A DNA stretch of 64,000 nt. It comes from Myxococcales bacterium (GTDB lineage Bacteria > UBA10199 > 2-02-FULL-44-16 > JAAZCA01). The position numbers and the translations under genes were made by a program. The stretch covers positions 181,466 to 245,465 of the forward strand of contig JAAZCA010000029.1 of assembly GCA_012513515.1 (NCBI GenBank), given 5' to 3'. The notes under the pieces were generated by a model. That model did not search any database. It was not told where the DNA came from and worked only from the letters and a program-made list of their open reading frames with translations. Of this stretch, positions 51,735 through 59,808 are shown piece by piece (the stretch's first letter is position 1; each line of letters starts with the position of its first letter).

Positions 51735-53180
51735 TTACACCCCGCCCATCTTTTTCAAATATCCGTACCTTTTATCCACCGCGGTGATAACCATCTTAAC
51801 GAAGGACTCGATCTCGGCCTTGATATAATCATCGAAATCCTGCCTTATGTAATACTCGAACCGAGTCCCGGAATTCACCAATTTTTCCGACTTGATCTGC
51901 AAGGATGGGACCGAGAACTCCCCTATTTTGCGCTCACTGTTGCCATTGCCAAACCAGCTTATCGCCGGAAGCGAAAATTCCACAGCCATCCCCGACATCA
52001 TCGACCAGAGGTCGTCCTTCGATTCAGCATGGCGAACCTTTATCAGAAGAAAATTTTTATACGCATGAAGCGCCTTAAACCTCGAACGATTCTGCAGATA
52101 TCTGTTCAACAAGACGGGCTTGAAATAACCCGTGTATATGAAGAATGCGGTAAGCCCCGCCAGAATAAGAAGTAAAAGTAAAAGCCCTGGTATAAAGAGG
52201 TGAAAGATGAAGAGAAGCGCTGCAATCAGCATGATCCCAGTGAAAAACATTATGATTTTCACGCATCCATCATGCCCAAATCCATTACGCATCAGGAAAT
52301 GATGCAGGTGCGCATTGTCCGCGCTCATCATCGGTTTGCCCTTTATCACCCTGCGCACGATCGCAAACGCCAGATCGAGAAGAGGATAAAATAAAACCAG
52401 AAATGGGGCCGCCCCCTGTGAAAATTTACCGGAGGCCTGCACGTTCTGGATCATTATCACTGAGAGGATAAAACTTATCAGCAAACTTCCACCATCGCCC
52501 AGAAACATCCCTGCCGGATACCAGTTGAACTTCAAAAATGCAGCGAGGCAGAAGATGAAGATAAACGCGAGCAACGCCACGAAATAAAGTTCCAGATAAA
52601 GCGCCATCGCCAGATTTGCAAAGGAAGCGATTAGGACTATTCCGGCAGCAAGCCCGTCCAGGCCATCTATTATATTTACTGCATTCATCACAATCACTAT
52701 GACAAAGACGGTAATCAAATACGAGATCTGTCCGAACTCCACCAAGCCGAGGATCGGAAGATTTATATGATCAAGCTGGACTCCGCCCAGGAAGACGAGG
52801 CTCGCGATGAATAGCTGCGAGAAAAGTTTTTTTACCGGGCTTATATCGTAGATATCATCGAGCGTGCCTATGGAAAGGATAAAAAATGCACCAACTATAA
52901 ATGAGAGAAACCAGCTAGGATATTCCATCGAGGAATTTAAGCGATGAAAAAAGACGTAGTTGACTATCACGCTGAATAAAAATCCTAGATAGATCGCCAC
53001 ACCGCCGAAGTACGGGACCGGTTCCTTATGGACTTTCCTGACCGACCTGGCAGGATCATCGACCCACCCGCGAGAAATGGCGAAGCGCCGCACAAAGGGG
53101 ACCAGAAAAGAGGCGGTGACCGAATACGATATCGCCCCCAAGAGCAGCAAGCTAAGCACCAGTGCGGATGTATGGTTCAT
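51735..53180 (-). CDS. WecA/TagO-like undecaprenyl-phosphate sugar-1-phosphate transferase with long C-terminal extension
   Basis: Starts polysaccharide chains by moving a HexNAc-1-phosphate onto undecaprenyl phosphate. The first 340 residues are the MraY/WecA membrane domain with about 11 segments. They have RKVHKEPVPYFGGVAIYLGF, NAVNIIDGLDGLAAGI, FLGDGGSLLISFIL and DNAHLHHFLMRNGFGHDG. About 130 further soluble residues (RSRFKALHAYKNFLLIKVRH to the end) are not part of the usual enzyme and were not recognised. Context with wzz and wza-like genes fits a surface polysaccharide. Islands 10 and 11 flank it. Confidence 0.88.
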   Translation of the reverse strand: MNHTSALVLSLLLLGAISYSVTASFLVPFVRRFAISRGWVDDPARSVRKVHKEPVPYFGGVAIYLGFLFSVIVNYVFFHRLNSSMEYPSWFLSFIVGAFFILSIGTLDDIYDISPVKKLFSQLFIASLVFLGGVQLDHINLPILGLVEFGQISYLITVFVIVIVMNAVNIIDGLDGLAAGIVLIASFANLAMALYLELYFVALLAFIFIFCLAAFLKFNWYPAGMFLGDGGSLLISFILSVIMIQNVQASGKFSQGAAPFLVLFYPLLDLAFAIVRRVIKGKPMMSADNAHLHHFLMRNGFGHDGCVKIIMFFTGIMLIAALLFIFHLFIPGLLLLLLILAGLTAFFIYTGYFKPVLLNRYLQNRSRFKALHAYKNFLLIKVRHAESKDDLWSMMSGMAVEFSLPAISWFGNGNSERKIGEFSVPSLQIKSEKLVNSGTRFEYYIRQDFDDYIKAEIESFVKMVITAVDKRYGYLKKMGGV

Positions 53181-53206
53181 AATGTTTTACCGACCATCGA
53201 GTGAGG

Positions 53207-53547
53207 CTAAGGTTGCAGAAGCCAGAATCTAGAAACGAGAAGCTAGATTTCCGCGGCCGAGGTTTTTCTAGCTTCTAGCATCTCACATCCAGCCTCTGTT
53301 TTGTCGCCAGTCACCAGTTACGAGTCACGGTTTTTACTGGATCCCCGATTAAATCGTTCGGGGATGACAACCTTTCAGCGCGCTGTCATTCCCGCGGTAC
53401 TAAGCCGCTGCTACCGCGGGGCAAACGGGAATCCTGTTCCGACCGCAACTTCAACCATGGACAATTGACCATCGACCAAAACCACCGATCGCAGCTGGTC
53501 TATGGTCCATTGTCAATAATCACGGGTTTTCCTGTCCCCGTTGCCAG
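53207..53547. repeat. mosaic intergenic repeat island 11
   Basis: This 341-nt copy fills the wzz-wecA gap (367 nt without a gene). From the wzz stop on the minus strand: CTGGCAACGGGGAC, TTGACAATGGACCATAGACC heptamers pairing with GGTCGATGGTCAATTGTCC, and GGATTCCCG/CGGGAATGAC enclosing CGCGGTAGCAGCGG. CCCCGAACG/ATCGGGGATCC, CGTGACTCGTAACTGGTGAC, CTAGAAG heptamers and a final AACCTTAGCCTC follow. It has almost every module but no AACCTCTGAAAA ends. Confidence 0.86.
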
Positions 53548-54693
53548 TTACACTTTTCTTTTCCTCATCTCCGCCTTGAAGTTGTTTATATATTCAAGCG
53601 CGAAAGTAGCGAAGATCGCAAGAAAGAGACTAGCCATGAAGGTAACGACGCAGATCAACTTTCTCTTTGGCTTATATCTCTGTATAGGAACAACCGCATC
53701 ATCTATCACCTGAAAGTTTATATCTTCCTTCGATTCCTCGATCATCGCCATCTCGTACTGCGTAGAGAGCAGCGCATTTATCTTGGCTATAACCTCGCGG
53801 CGCATCTCCAGGTACTGAAGATACACCTGCTGCGGGACGTTTTTAACCCGCATCTCCTTGAGCTTATTCTCTATCTCCGCGCGACGCTTATTCAGTTCAT
53901 CCAAGTCCAGATCCAAGGCGCGCGCTCCCTCCTTCAGGCGCTCAATTTCAATATCCACATCGATGTTAGCATCTACGCTCGAAACCTTGTTCCTTCCGTA
54001 GAAATCGGCAATCGCCTTGCCAGCCTCCAGAAAGTCGCGCTTGTTTTTGCGAAGAAGCCCCTCGATAAAAATTCTATTTTTCTTCGAAACCGAAAAAGCC
54101 TTCTGATTTATTATCTCCTGCAATTCGGCAACTACGGCATTGGCCACCCTGGCGGAAAGCTCCGGATCTTTGAAGTCAGCGTTGATAGATATCGTAGAAA
54201 TCTCTTTATTCTGCTCATAGATCACACTATCTCTGAATGCATCAACAGCACGCTCCATAGTGGGAATCTCTTCAGGATCCTCGCTTTTCCAGCTCTTTTT
54301 GTCCGCATCCCACTCATCCTCAAAGAATATCTGCATCAGCCCCTGCTTATTTATAACCGCATCGGCGAGGCTCCTGCTTTGAAGAATCGCCATCAGCTTC
54401 GCCTCAGGGCCGGCATTCATTCCGCCGATTCCGGCAAGAGCCGCAAGACCACCCAGGTCGCCGCCGAGGGCAGACATCATCCCGGATTTTTGCTGAAGCG
54501 GCATGATGACAGCCTGCGATCTAAAGATTTCAGGTAGAAGGAGGCTCACTATCACCGCCAGGACGCAGGCAACGCCGACTATTATGGCTATCATCTTCCG
54601 CCTCTTTTTCAGGACGATAAAAAGATCGACCAAGTCTATCTCATCGTCGTTGCCTCCGCGACCCATGGATTGATTTATATTCGATCCCATCAT
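53548..54693 (-). CDS. polysaccharide chain-length determinant (Wzz/GNVR family)
   Basis: Inner-membrane co-polymerase that sets the length of exported polysaccharide. The ATG at 54693 has AAGGAG 6 nt upstream and gives 381 residues. Membrane segments lie near the N-terminus (IAIIVGVACVLAVIVSLLL) and C-terminus (KRKLICVVTFMASLFLAIFA). Between them is a long periplasmic helical part with LARVANAVVAELQ-like and EEIDLVDLFIVLKKRRK-like Wzz sequence. The final Pro-rich VVPIQRYKPKRK is typical. No cytosolic tyrosine kinase domain is attached, so this is a Wzz rather than Wzc type. Confidence 0.92.
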   Translation of the reverse strand: MMGSNINQSMGRGGNDDEIDLVDLFIVLKKRRKMIAIIVGVACVLAVIVSLLLPEIFRSQAVIMPLQQKSGMMSALGGDLGGLAALAGIGGMNAGPEAKLMAILQSRSLADAVINKQGLMQIFFEDEWDADKKSWKSEDPEEIPTMERAVDAFRDSVIYEQNKEISTISINADFKDPELSARVANAVVAELQEIINQKAFSVSKKNRIFIEGLLRKNKRDFLEAGKAIADFYGRNKVSSVDANIDVDIEIERLKEGARALDLDLDELNKRRAEIENKLKEMRVKNVPQQVYLQYLEMRREVIAKINALLSTQYEMAMIEESKEDINFQVIDDAVVPIQRYKPKRKLICVVTFMASLFLAIFATFALEYINNFKAEMRKRKV

Positions 54694-54712
54694 CTGCAAC
54701 TCCTTTTTCCCC

Positions 54713-54909
54713 TTCTAGCTTCTGCTTTGCCGCCAGTCGCGGTTGTTGCTGGATCCCCGATAAAGTCATTCGAGGATGACGACCATCTCGTCACTCGGGG
54801 ATGACACCATGAATGTCATTCCCGCATGATTTAAGCCGCCGCTACCGCGGGGCAGACGGGAATCCTGTTCCGACCGTTCACCGGTAACGAGTCACCAGTC
54901 ACGGTTTTT
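54713..54909. repeat. mosaic intergenic repeat island 12
   Basis: It joins the wza-like stop to the wzz ribosome site. Minus-strand order: AAAACCGTGACTGGTGACTC, GGTGAACGGTCGG, GGATTCCCG/CGGGAATGAC enclosing CGCGGTAGCGGCGG. Two CCCCGA/TCGGGG units, CAACCGCGACTGG and CAGAAGCTAGAAGGGG follow, and the last runs straight into AAAAAGGAG of wzz. Confidence 0.87.
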
Positions 54910-56040
54910 CTACTTCCTCTGCAATGCAAGTATCGTAGCCGAGGCGGAGAGGCCGAAGCTCGCGATACTGACCATAAATGTAATCCATCCCGTCGGGCTC
55001 AGCCAGCGCTCCTTTACGGATATGCTGTCACCCGGATTTACAACCATCCCATCGACCCCTTTTCTAACCTTTCCATCGGGGGCAATGATCTTGATCTTAC
55101 TGACCTTGCCTCTCTCCGAGACACCGCCTGCGAGGGAGAGGTACTGCGAAAGGTTATAGTGTGGGCTGAATGGATACGCCCCAGGAAATTTAACCCCGCC
55201 AAGAACGAAGACCCTATCTTCATATGATGGATAAAAAGGCTGCTCGCCGGGGAGACTCTCCACATTAAAATCGAATTCGTTTTGTGCCGTAATCACATTA
55301 GGAACAAATACCACATCGCCATTCAGGATATCGAAGGAGGAAAGGCTGACCGAATCGTTATTCACATCGATAACGTCCTTACTGCCATTCTTAAACCTTA
55401 CGACCTTTATGGGGAGGGACATATCAACGCCAGCGGTGAAATCGCCAGCGAGCTCTATAAGCGCCTTCAGATTCCTCTCATTTTTAAGCTCATATATATT
55501 CGGTCTTCTAACCGATCCGGCGATCTGGACCACATCCTTCCTAAGCGGAATAAAGATAACGTCATTTTCCATCAGATAGGGGTTATTTTCGAGATTTCCG
55601 TAAAGCTCATATGAAAGAAGATCGATCGGAATAGATCGCCCATCCCGTTTGAGCTGTATGTGGCGAAGCGAACCGACAAAGGTGACATCCCCGGCCTGTT
55701 TGACGGCATCTGATAGCCTGGTGGATGCCGAGACCTGATATGTACCGGGCTCACCAACCTCACCAAGGACATGGATCTGATAGGCGGACATGCTCATGAC
55801 GCCGCCAATCCCGGACCTCGAATAATCGGTCAAACCCTGTTGCGAAAGGCCGGATCTATCCCCCCCAAACCCGCCAGACTGGGAGGGGTCAGCTCCATCA
55901 GCCTGATAAGTTCGAAAGCTGGGCTTGGTAGCCGCACCCTGTTTAGCTCTGGTAGGAACCTGCGCATAGGCCGTTAAAGAGGTGAAAAATATAAAATTAA
56001 GAGCCATAAAGGCGCTGACGGATCTGAGATGTTTTCTCAT
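54910..56040 (-). CDS. SLBB-domain polysaccharide export protein, Wza-like
   Basis: Periplasmic/outer-membrane export component for surface polysaccharide. The ATG at 56040 (AGGGGG 4 nt upstream) gives 376 residues with a cleavable signal peptide ending TSLTAYA-Q. SLBB beta-grasp repeats follow (IHVLGEVGEPGTYQVSASTR, VQIAGSVRRPNIYELKNERN, VFVLGGVKFPGAYPFSPHYN). No lipobox Cys is present, unlike E. coli Wza. The C-terminus is a hydrophobic helix (GWITFMVSIASFGLSASATI) that could cross a membrane. The N-terminal Poly_export motif is not clear. Gene order wza-wzz-wecA is consistent with a capsule or O-antigen type system. Confidence 0.85.
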   Translation of the reverse strand: MRKHLRSVSAFMALNFIFFTSLTAYAQVPTRAKQGAATKPSFRTYQADGADPSQSGGFGGDRSGLSQQGLTDYSRSGIGGVMSMSAYQIHVLGEVGEPGTYQVSASTRLSDAVKQAGDVTFVGSLRHIQLKRDGRSIPIDLLSYELYGNLENNPYLMENDVIFIPLRKDVVQIAGSVRRPNIYELKNERNLKALIELAGDFTAGVDMSLPIKVVRFKNGSKDVIDVNNDSVSLSSFDILNGDVVFVPNVITAQNEFDFNVESLPGEQPFYPSYEDRVFVLGGVKFPGAYPFSPHYNLSQYLSLAGGVSERGKVSKIKIIAPDGKVRKGVDGMVVNPGDSISVKERWLSPTGWITFMVSIASFGLSASATILALQRK

Positions 56041-56147
56041 ATAACCCCCTGGAAACAAAGAATTTTTGCTGGTATACATGAGGAAATCTTCAAGTCAAGC
56101 AATTATATGTGATTGAAATTGAAGGGGAAATATCGAGACGAAGGCTG

Positions 56148-56203
56148 AGGTTGGGATTGAGGTTACAGAAGCCAGAATCTAAAGGCCAGCCATGAGTCAC
56201 GGC
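56148..56203. repeat. fragmentary repeat island 13
   Basis: A short copy after the ugd stop: GAGCCGTGACTCATGGCTGG, then TTAGATTCTGGCTTCTG and AACCTCAATCCCAACC on the minus strand. Only the GTGACT and CTAGATTCTGG modules remain. Confidence 0.65.
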
Positions 56204-56205
56204 TC

Positions 56206-57528
56206 TCACACTCCAACCCCGCAATATACAAACCCCCTCTCCTCCATCTCGGATCTCCGATATATGTTCCTGAAATCGAAGAAGTGATTTCCTTTCATGG
56301 ATTTCTTTACGCGATCCAGGTCGAGGCTGCGAAACTGGTTCCATTCGGTAAGTATCATCACCGCATCGGCACCCTCGATCGCCGCATATTCATCCGAACA
56401 ATAGGTGATATGTTCCTTCATATTTTCAAGGCGCCATTTCGCCTCGCCGATCGCCTTGGGATCGTAGGCGGAAAAATGCGCCCCGCGCGCCGCCAGATCG
56501 TTCATGATCGTGATGGCCGGACTCTCGCGCATATCGTCGGTATTAGGCTTGAAGGCCAAGCCCAAGACGGCGATCCTCTTTCCCTTAAGATCGCCCATCG
56601 TCGCGGCAACCTTTTCGGCCATGAGGCGCTTCTGTTTCTCGTTACTCTCGATGCTCTGCTCTACCAGATAGAGCCTTGCCTCGAGCTTCTTTCCGATATC
56701 TGCCAGCGCCTTCGTATCCTTCGGAAAGCAGCTCCCGCCGTATCCTGGGCCGGCATGGAGAAACTTCGGACTGATTCTGCCATCTTTCCCCATCGCCCTG
56801 GCGACATCCTGAACGTTTGCCCCCACCTTCTCGCAGAGATTGGCGATCTCATTTATAAATGTGATCTTCATCGCCAGAAAGGCGTTCGATGCGTATTTGA
56901 TCATCTCAGCAGTTTCCAGATTCGTTTCAACGAATGGGGTTTCATTCAGATAGAGCACCCTGTACACATCCTTCATCATCGAGATCGCCCTCTCACTTTC
57001 AGCCCCCACAACCACGCGATCCGGATGCGTGAAGTCCTGCACCGCCGACCCCTCGCGCAGAAATTCCGGGTTACTAACGACATCGAACGGATGATCTACA
57101 TTCCTGTTTTTCAACTCCTCGGAGATCCAGCCCTTCACCTTTTGCCCAGTCCCGATCGGCACCGTGCTCTTGTCGACTACGACCTTATAGCCGTTCATCG
57201 CGCGCGCGATCTCACGGGCAGCATCCTCGACATGTTTAAGATCCGCGCTTCCATCCTCGGCCGGAGGAGTTCCAACGGCTATAAAAACGATGTCACAGTT
57301 TTTAACCGCCTCGCGCGTATCGGTAGTAAACTTTATCCTTCCGTAATAGCGATTGCGTTCCACGATCGGAAGAAGCCCCGGCTCATAGATGGGAGTCTCA
57401 CCGTTATTCAGCTTCTCGATCTTCTTTGGATCACTGTCAACACACACGACGTGATGCCCGAAGTCTGAAAGACAGACTCCAGTGACAAGGCCTACATACC
57501 CGGTTCCGATTACAGCGATGTTGGACAT
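56206..57528 (-). CDS. ugd: UDP-glucose 6-dehydrogenase
   Basis: Oxidises UDP-glucose to UDP-glucuronate for polysaccharide synthesis, with 2 NAD. The 440-residue product has the NAD-binding start VIGTGYVGLVTGVCLSDFGH, the linker STVPIGTGQKVKGWI, and the catalytic Cys in GYGGSCFPKDTKALADIGK. The C-terminal domain has LGLAFKPNTDDMRESPAITI. Length is standard. It is preceded by a 254-nt gap, and its stop is followed by a remnant repeat. Confidence 0.95.
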   Translation of the reverse strand: MSNIAVIGTGYVGLVTGVCLSDFGHHVVCVDSDPKKIEKLNNGETPIYEPGLLPIVERNRYYGRIKFTTDTREAVKNCDIVFIAVGTPPAEDGSADLKHVEDAAREIARAMNGYKVVVDKSTVPIGTGQKVKGWISEELKNRNVDHPFDVVSNPEFLREGSAVQDFTHPDRVVVGAESERAISMMKDVYRVLYLNETPFVETNLETAEMIKYASNAFLAMKITFINEIANLCEKVGANVQDVARAMGKDGRISPKFLHAGPGYGGSCFPKDTKALADIGKKLEARLYLVEQSIESNEKQKRLMAEKVAATMGDLKGKRIAVLGLAFKPNTDDMRESPAITIMNDLAARGAHFSAYDPKAIGEAKWRLENMKEHITYCSDEYAAIEGADAVMILTEWNQFRSLDLDRVKKSMKGNHFFDFRNIYRRSEMEERGFVYCGVGV

Positions 57529-57782
57529 ATTGAGCTCCTATGATAAATAAGTTAAACCAAACTTAGGGGAAATCGGCGTAAGGCGTAGGGCGTAAGGAAA
57601 AACAGCTGCCCTTCTAATTTAGTCTCTTAAACCAAAGTCTTTTGCAAAAAGACCCTCGTTTATTTTATGATAAATAAAAACGGCCAAGTCCTTTGAGCGT
57701 TGTCACACTTTCAATTCCTGATATTTACCCATAAAAACACCCTATCAAAATCTTGCCACTACCCTAAAAAGCCTTACGCCTT
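57529..57782. other. 254-nt spacer with heptamer fragment 14
   Basis: Near 57567-57600 the plus strand reads CGGCGTAAGGCGTAGGGCGT, about four GGCGTAA heptamers, followed by AAGGAAAAACAG. The remainder is AT-rich. The ugd promoter is probably here, but no clear box pair was chosen. The last bases before the next stop (GCCTTACGCCTTTCAC) again look like the heptamer. Confidence 0.6.
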
Positions 57783-59051
57783 TCACAGCCTTCCATCCAC
57801 AACATCTCTCGGCAAAAAGCCTCTTACATCGAAGACATAAGCGGAGTCGCTCTTAAACGATGAGATGTCGTATTTTTTAAATTCTGAATGTCCCACGGCT
57901 AGGACGATTGCATCGTATTTTGTATCTGGAAGTTTACTGGTAAGCTCTATGCCATATTCGCGATACACATCTTTTGCATCCACCAACGGGTCATGAACAT
58001 CGACAGTACATCCAAAATCCTTCAACCCATTGATCACATCTACCACCTTTGAATTTCTAATGTCAGGACAGTTTTCCTTAAATGTAATACCTAGAACAAG
58101 AATTCGCGATGAAGGGACTTTATGTCCTTTGTGGATCATTCCCTTCACAACCTGTTCTGCCACATGAGCGCCCATGTTGTCGTTAAGGCGTCGCCCCGCT
58201 AGGATGATTTCAGGATTATGCCCAAGCTCCTGCGCCTTATGTGTAAGATAGTAAGGATCAACACCTATGCAGTGACCTCCCACAAGCCCAGGCCGGAAAT
58301 TTAAGAAATTCCATTTGCTCCCAGCTGCGTCTAAAACCTCGTGCGTGTCTATTCCGACCTTTCTGAATATCTGAGAAAGTTCATTCACAAACGCTATATT
58401 TATATCGCGCTGCGTATTTTCTATAACCTTGGCAGCCTCGGCAACCTTTATAGATGATGCCTTAAAAGTGCCAGCGACGATGATTGAGCGATACAACTCA
58501 TCGACAATATCAGCGGTCTCCGCAGTGCTTCCGCTGGTCACTTTTTTAATTTTTGTGACAGTATGTTCCTTGTCGCCTGGGTTTATCCTCTCCGGGCTAT
58601 AACCGCAGAAAAAATCCTTATTGAACTTGAGACCGCTCTCTCTTTCCAAAACGGGAACGCATTCCTCTTCTGTACATCCGGGATAGACGGTTGACTCATA
58701 TACTACAATATCACCAGATTTCAGATATTTTCCAACCGTGCGCGTAGCGCTTATTATCGGGGTGAGATCAGGCCTGTTGTGTTTGTCGACGGGAGTTGGA
58801 ACCGTAATGATGTAAAAATTTCCATCCTTTATGCCATCGGCCTCGCAGGTAAGTTTCAGTCTCGTTGCAGACTTCAACTGATCCGCAGTTGTCTCCCTAG
58901 TACTATCGTGAAATCTGGAGAGCTCATCCACCCTGTTTTTTGAGATATCAAAACCTATGGTTTTATATTTTTTCCCAAATTCAACGGCCAAAGGAAGCCC
59001 GACATAACCGAGGCCTATTACAACGATTGTTTTGTTTGAAAGATCAGACAT
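57783..59051 (-). CDS. UDP-N-acetylhexosamine dehydrogenase (WbpA/TviB/WecC-type)
   Basis: Oxidises a UDP-HexNAc to the uronic acid for surface glycans. The 422-residue product has VIGLGYVGLPLAVEFGKKYK, ITVPTPVDKHNRPDLTPI, YESTVYPGCTEEECVPVLE and the catalytic Cys in GLVGGHCIGVDPYYLTHKA. The C-terminal LGITFKENCPDIRNSKVVDV is also typical. The sequence type resembles TviB/WbpA (UDP-GlcNAc or GalNAc) more than Ugd. Stop and start spacing (8 nt) ties it to the glycosyltransferase upstream, so the unit at 57.8-64 kb is one operon. Confidence 0.92.
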   Translation of the reverse strand: MSDLSNKTIVVIGLGYVGLPLAVEFGKKYKTIGFDISKNRVDELSRFHDSTRETTADQLKSATRLKLTCEADGIKDGNFYIITVPTPVDKHNRPDLTPIISATRTVGKYLKSGDIVVYESTVYPGCTEEECVPVLERESGLKFNKDFFCGYSPERINPGDKEHTVTKIKKVTSGSTAETADIVDELYRSIIVAGTFKASSIKVAEAAKVIENTQRDINIAFVNELSQIFRKVGIDTHEVLDAAGSKWNFLNFRPGLVGGHCIGVDPYYLTHKAQELGHNPEIILAGRRLNDNMGAHVAEQVVKGMIHKGHKVPSSRILVLGITFKENCPDIRNSKVVDVINGLKDFGCTVDVHDPLVDAKDVYREYGIELTSKLPDTKYDAIVLAVGHSEFKKYDISSFKSDSAYVFDVRGFLPRDVVDGRL

Positions 59052-59059
59052 TTTAACCG

Positions 59060-59806
59060 TTATTTTCTATATTTAATAAAACCATAATACGCATAGTGAA
59101 TAAAATAATAAATTGATTTGACAAGTGAAATGTGTTCAACGTCCCTATAAGTTCGCCACTGATAGATTGATGCTTTTACTTTATTTCTAGAAACAGATTG
59201 TTTTCTTATTCTATAGATAGCAAGAGGTTTCTTTATCCCATAAGCAAAAACAGTTTGTTTCAGTATTTTAAGCCATAATCCATAATCTTGTCTCTTAATA
59301 ATATTCGGCATTAACAATTTACCTATTCGACTAGTGTCATACACCGCAGTTAAACAGGAAATTGGATTGGTTTTAAGAATATCCTTATAAGAAACTTTTT
59401 CAGGAACAATAAAATCTGAAAGTAATGGGTTCAGATTTTCATCGCACCTATGATAAGATGCAAAGCAAAACTCTATATTTTTCTCTAACATTAAATCTAA
59501 TGAGGTTATAAGAAACTCTGGCTTCCATAAGTCGTCGCTATCCAAAAAGGAAATAAAACGACCATTTGCTTTTTCAATTGCAAAATTTCTAGCAACAGCT
59601 GGGCCCGAATTTTTATCCAACTTATAAACTTTAATTCTTGAATCATTCTTTGCATATTCTAAAGCTAGCTCACAGGAACCATCGGTTGAACAATCGTCTA
59701 CGATAATGAGTTGCCAATTTTTATAAGACTGGCCTAAAACTGATTGGATAGACTCAGCTAAATAACGGAAGGAATTATACACTGGCATTATTATAGAAAC
59801 CAACAT
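59060..59806 (-). CDS. family 2 glycosyltransferase
   Basis: Adds a sugar to the growing polysaccharide repeat unit at the inner face of the membrane. The ATG at 59806, 2 nt after the preceding stop, gives 248 residues; an upstream in-frame ATG overlaps that gene. The GT-A fold shows VSIIMPVYNSFRYLAESI, VDDCSTDGSCELALEYAKN, the metal-binding SFLDSDDLWKPEF and later RQDYGLWLKIL. Length is typical. Donor and acceptor are unknown. Base composition is clearly AT-rich. Confidence 0.92.
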   Translation of the reverse strand: MLVSIIMPVYNSFRYLAESIQSVLGQSYKNWQLIIVDDCSTDGSCELALEYAKNDSRIKVYKLDKNSGPAVARNFAIEKANGRFISFLDSDDLWKPEFLITSLDLMLEKNIEFCFASYHRCDENLNPLLSDFIVPEKVSYKDILKTNPISCLTAVYDTSRIGKLLMPNIIKRQDYGLWLKILKQTVFAYGIKKPLAIYRIRKQSVSRNKVKASIYQWRTYRDVEHISLVKSIYYFIHYAYYGFIKYRK

Positions 59807-59808
59807 AA

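Noticed and set aside
51610-51828. Short open frames inside the repeat islands (also at 16452-16715, 44125-44442 and 43255-43521)
   Set aside because: They read through repeat modules, differ between copies and have no ribosome sites; stops in the heptamers break them in most copies.
56284-57468. 394-residue open frame on the plus strand
   Set aside because: Antisense to ugd, which is a clear dehydrogenase; His/Arg/Leu-rich shadow translation with no motif.
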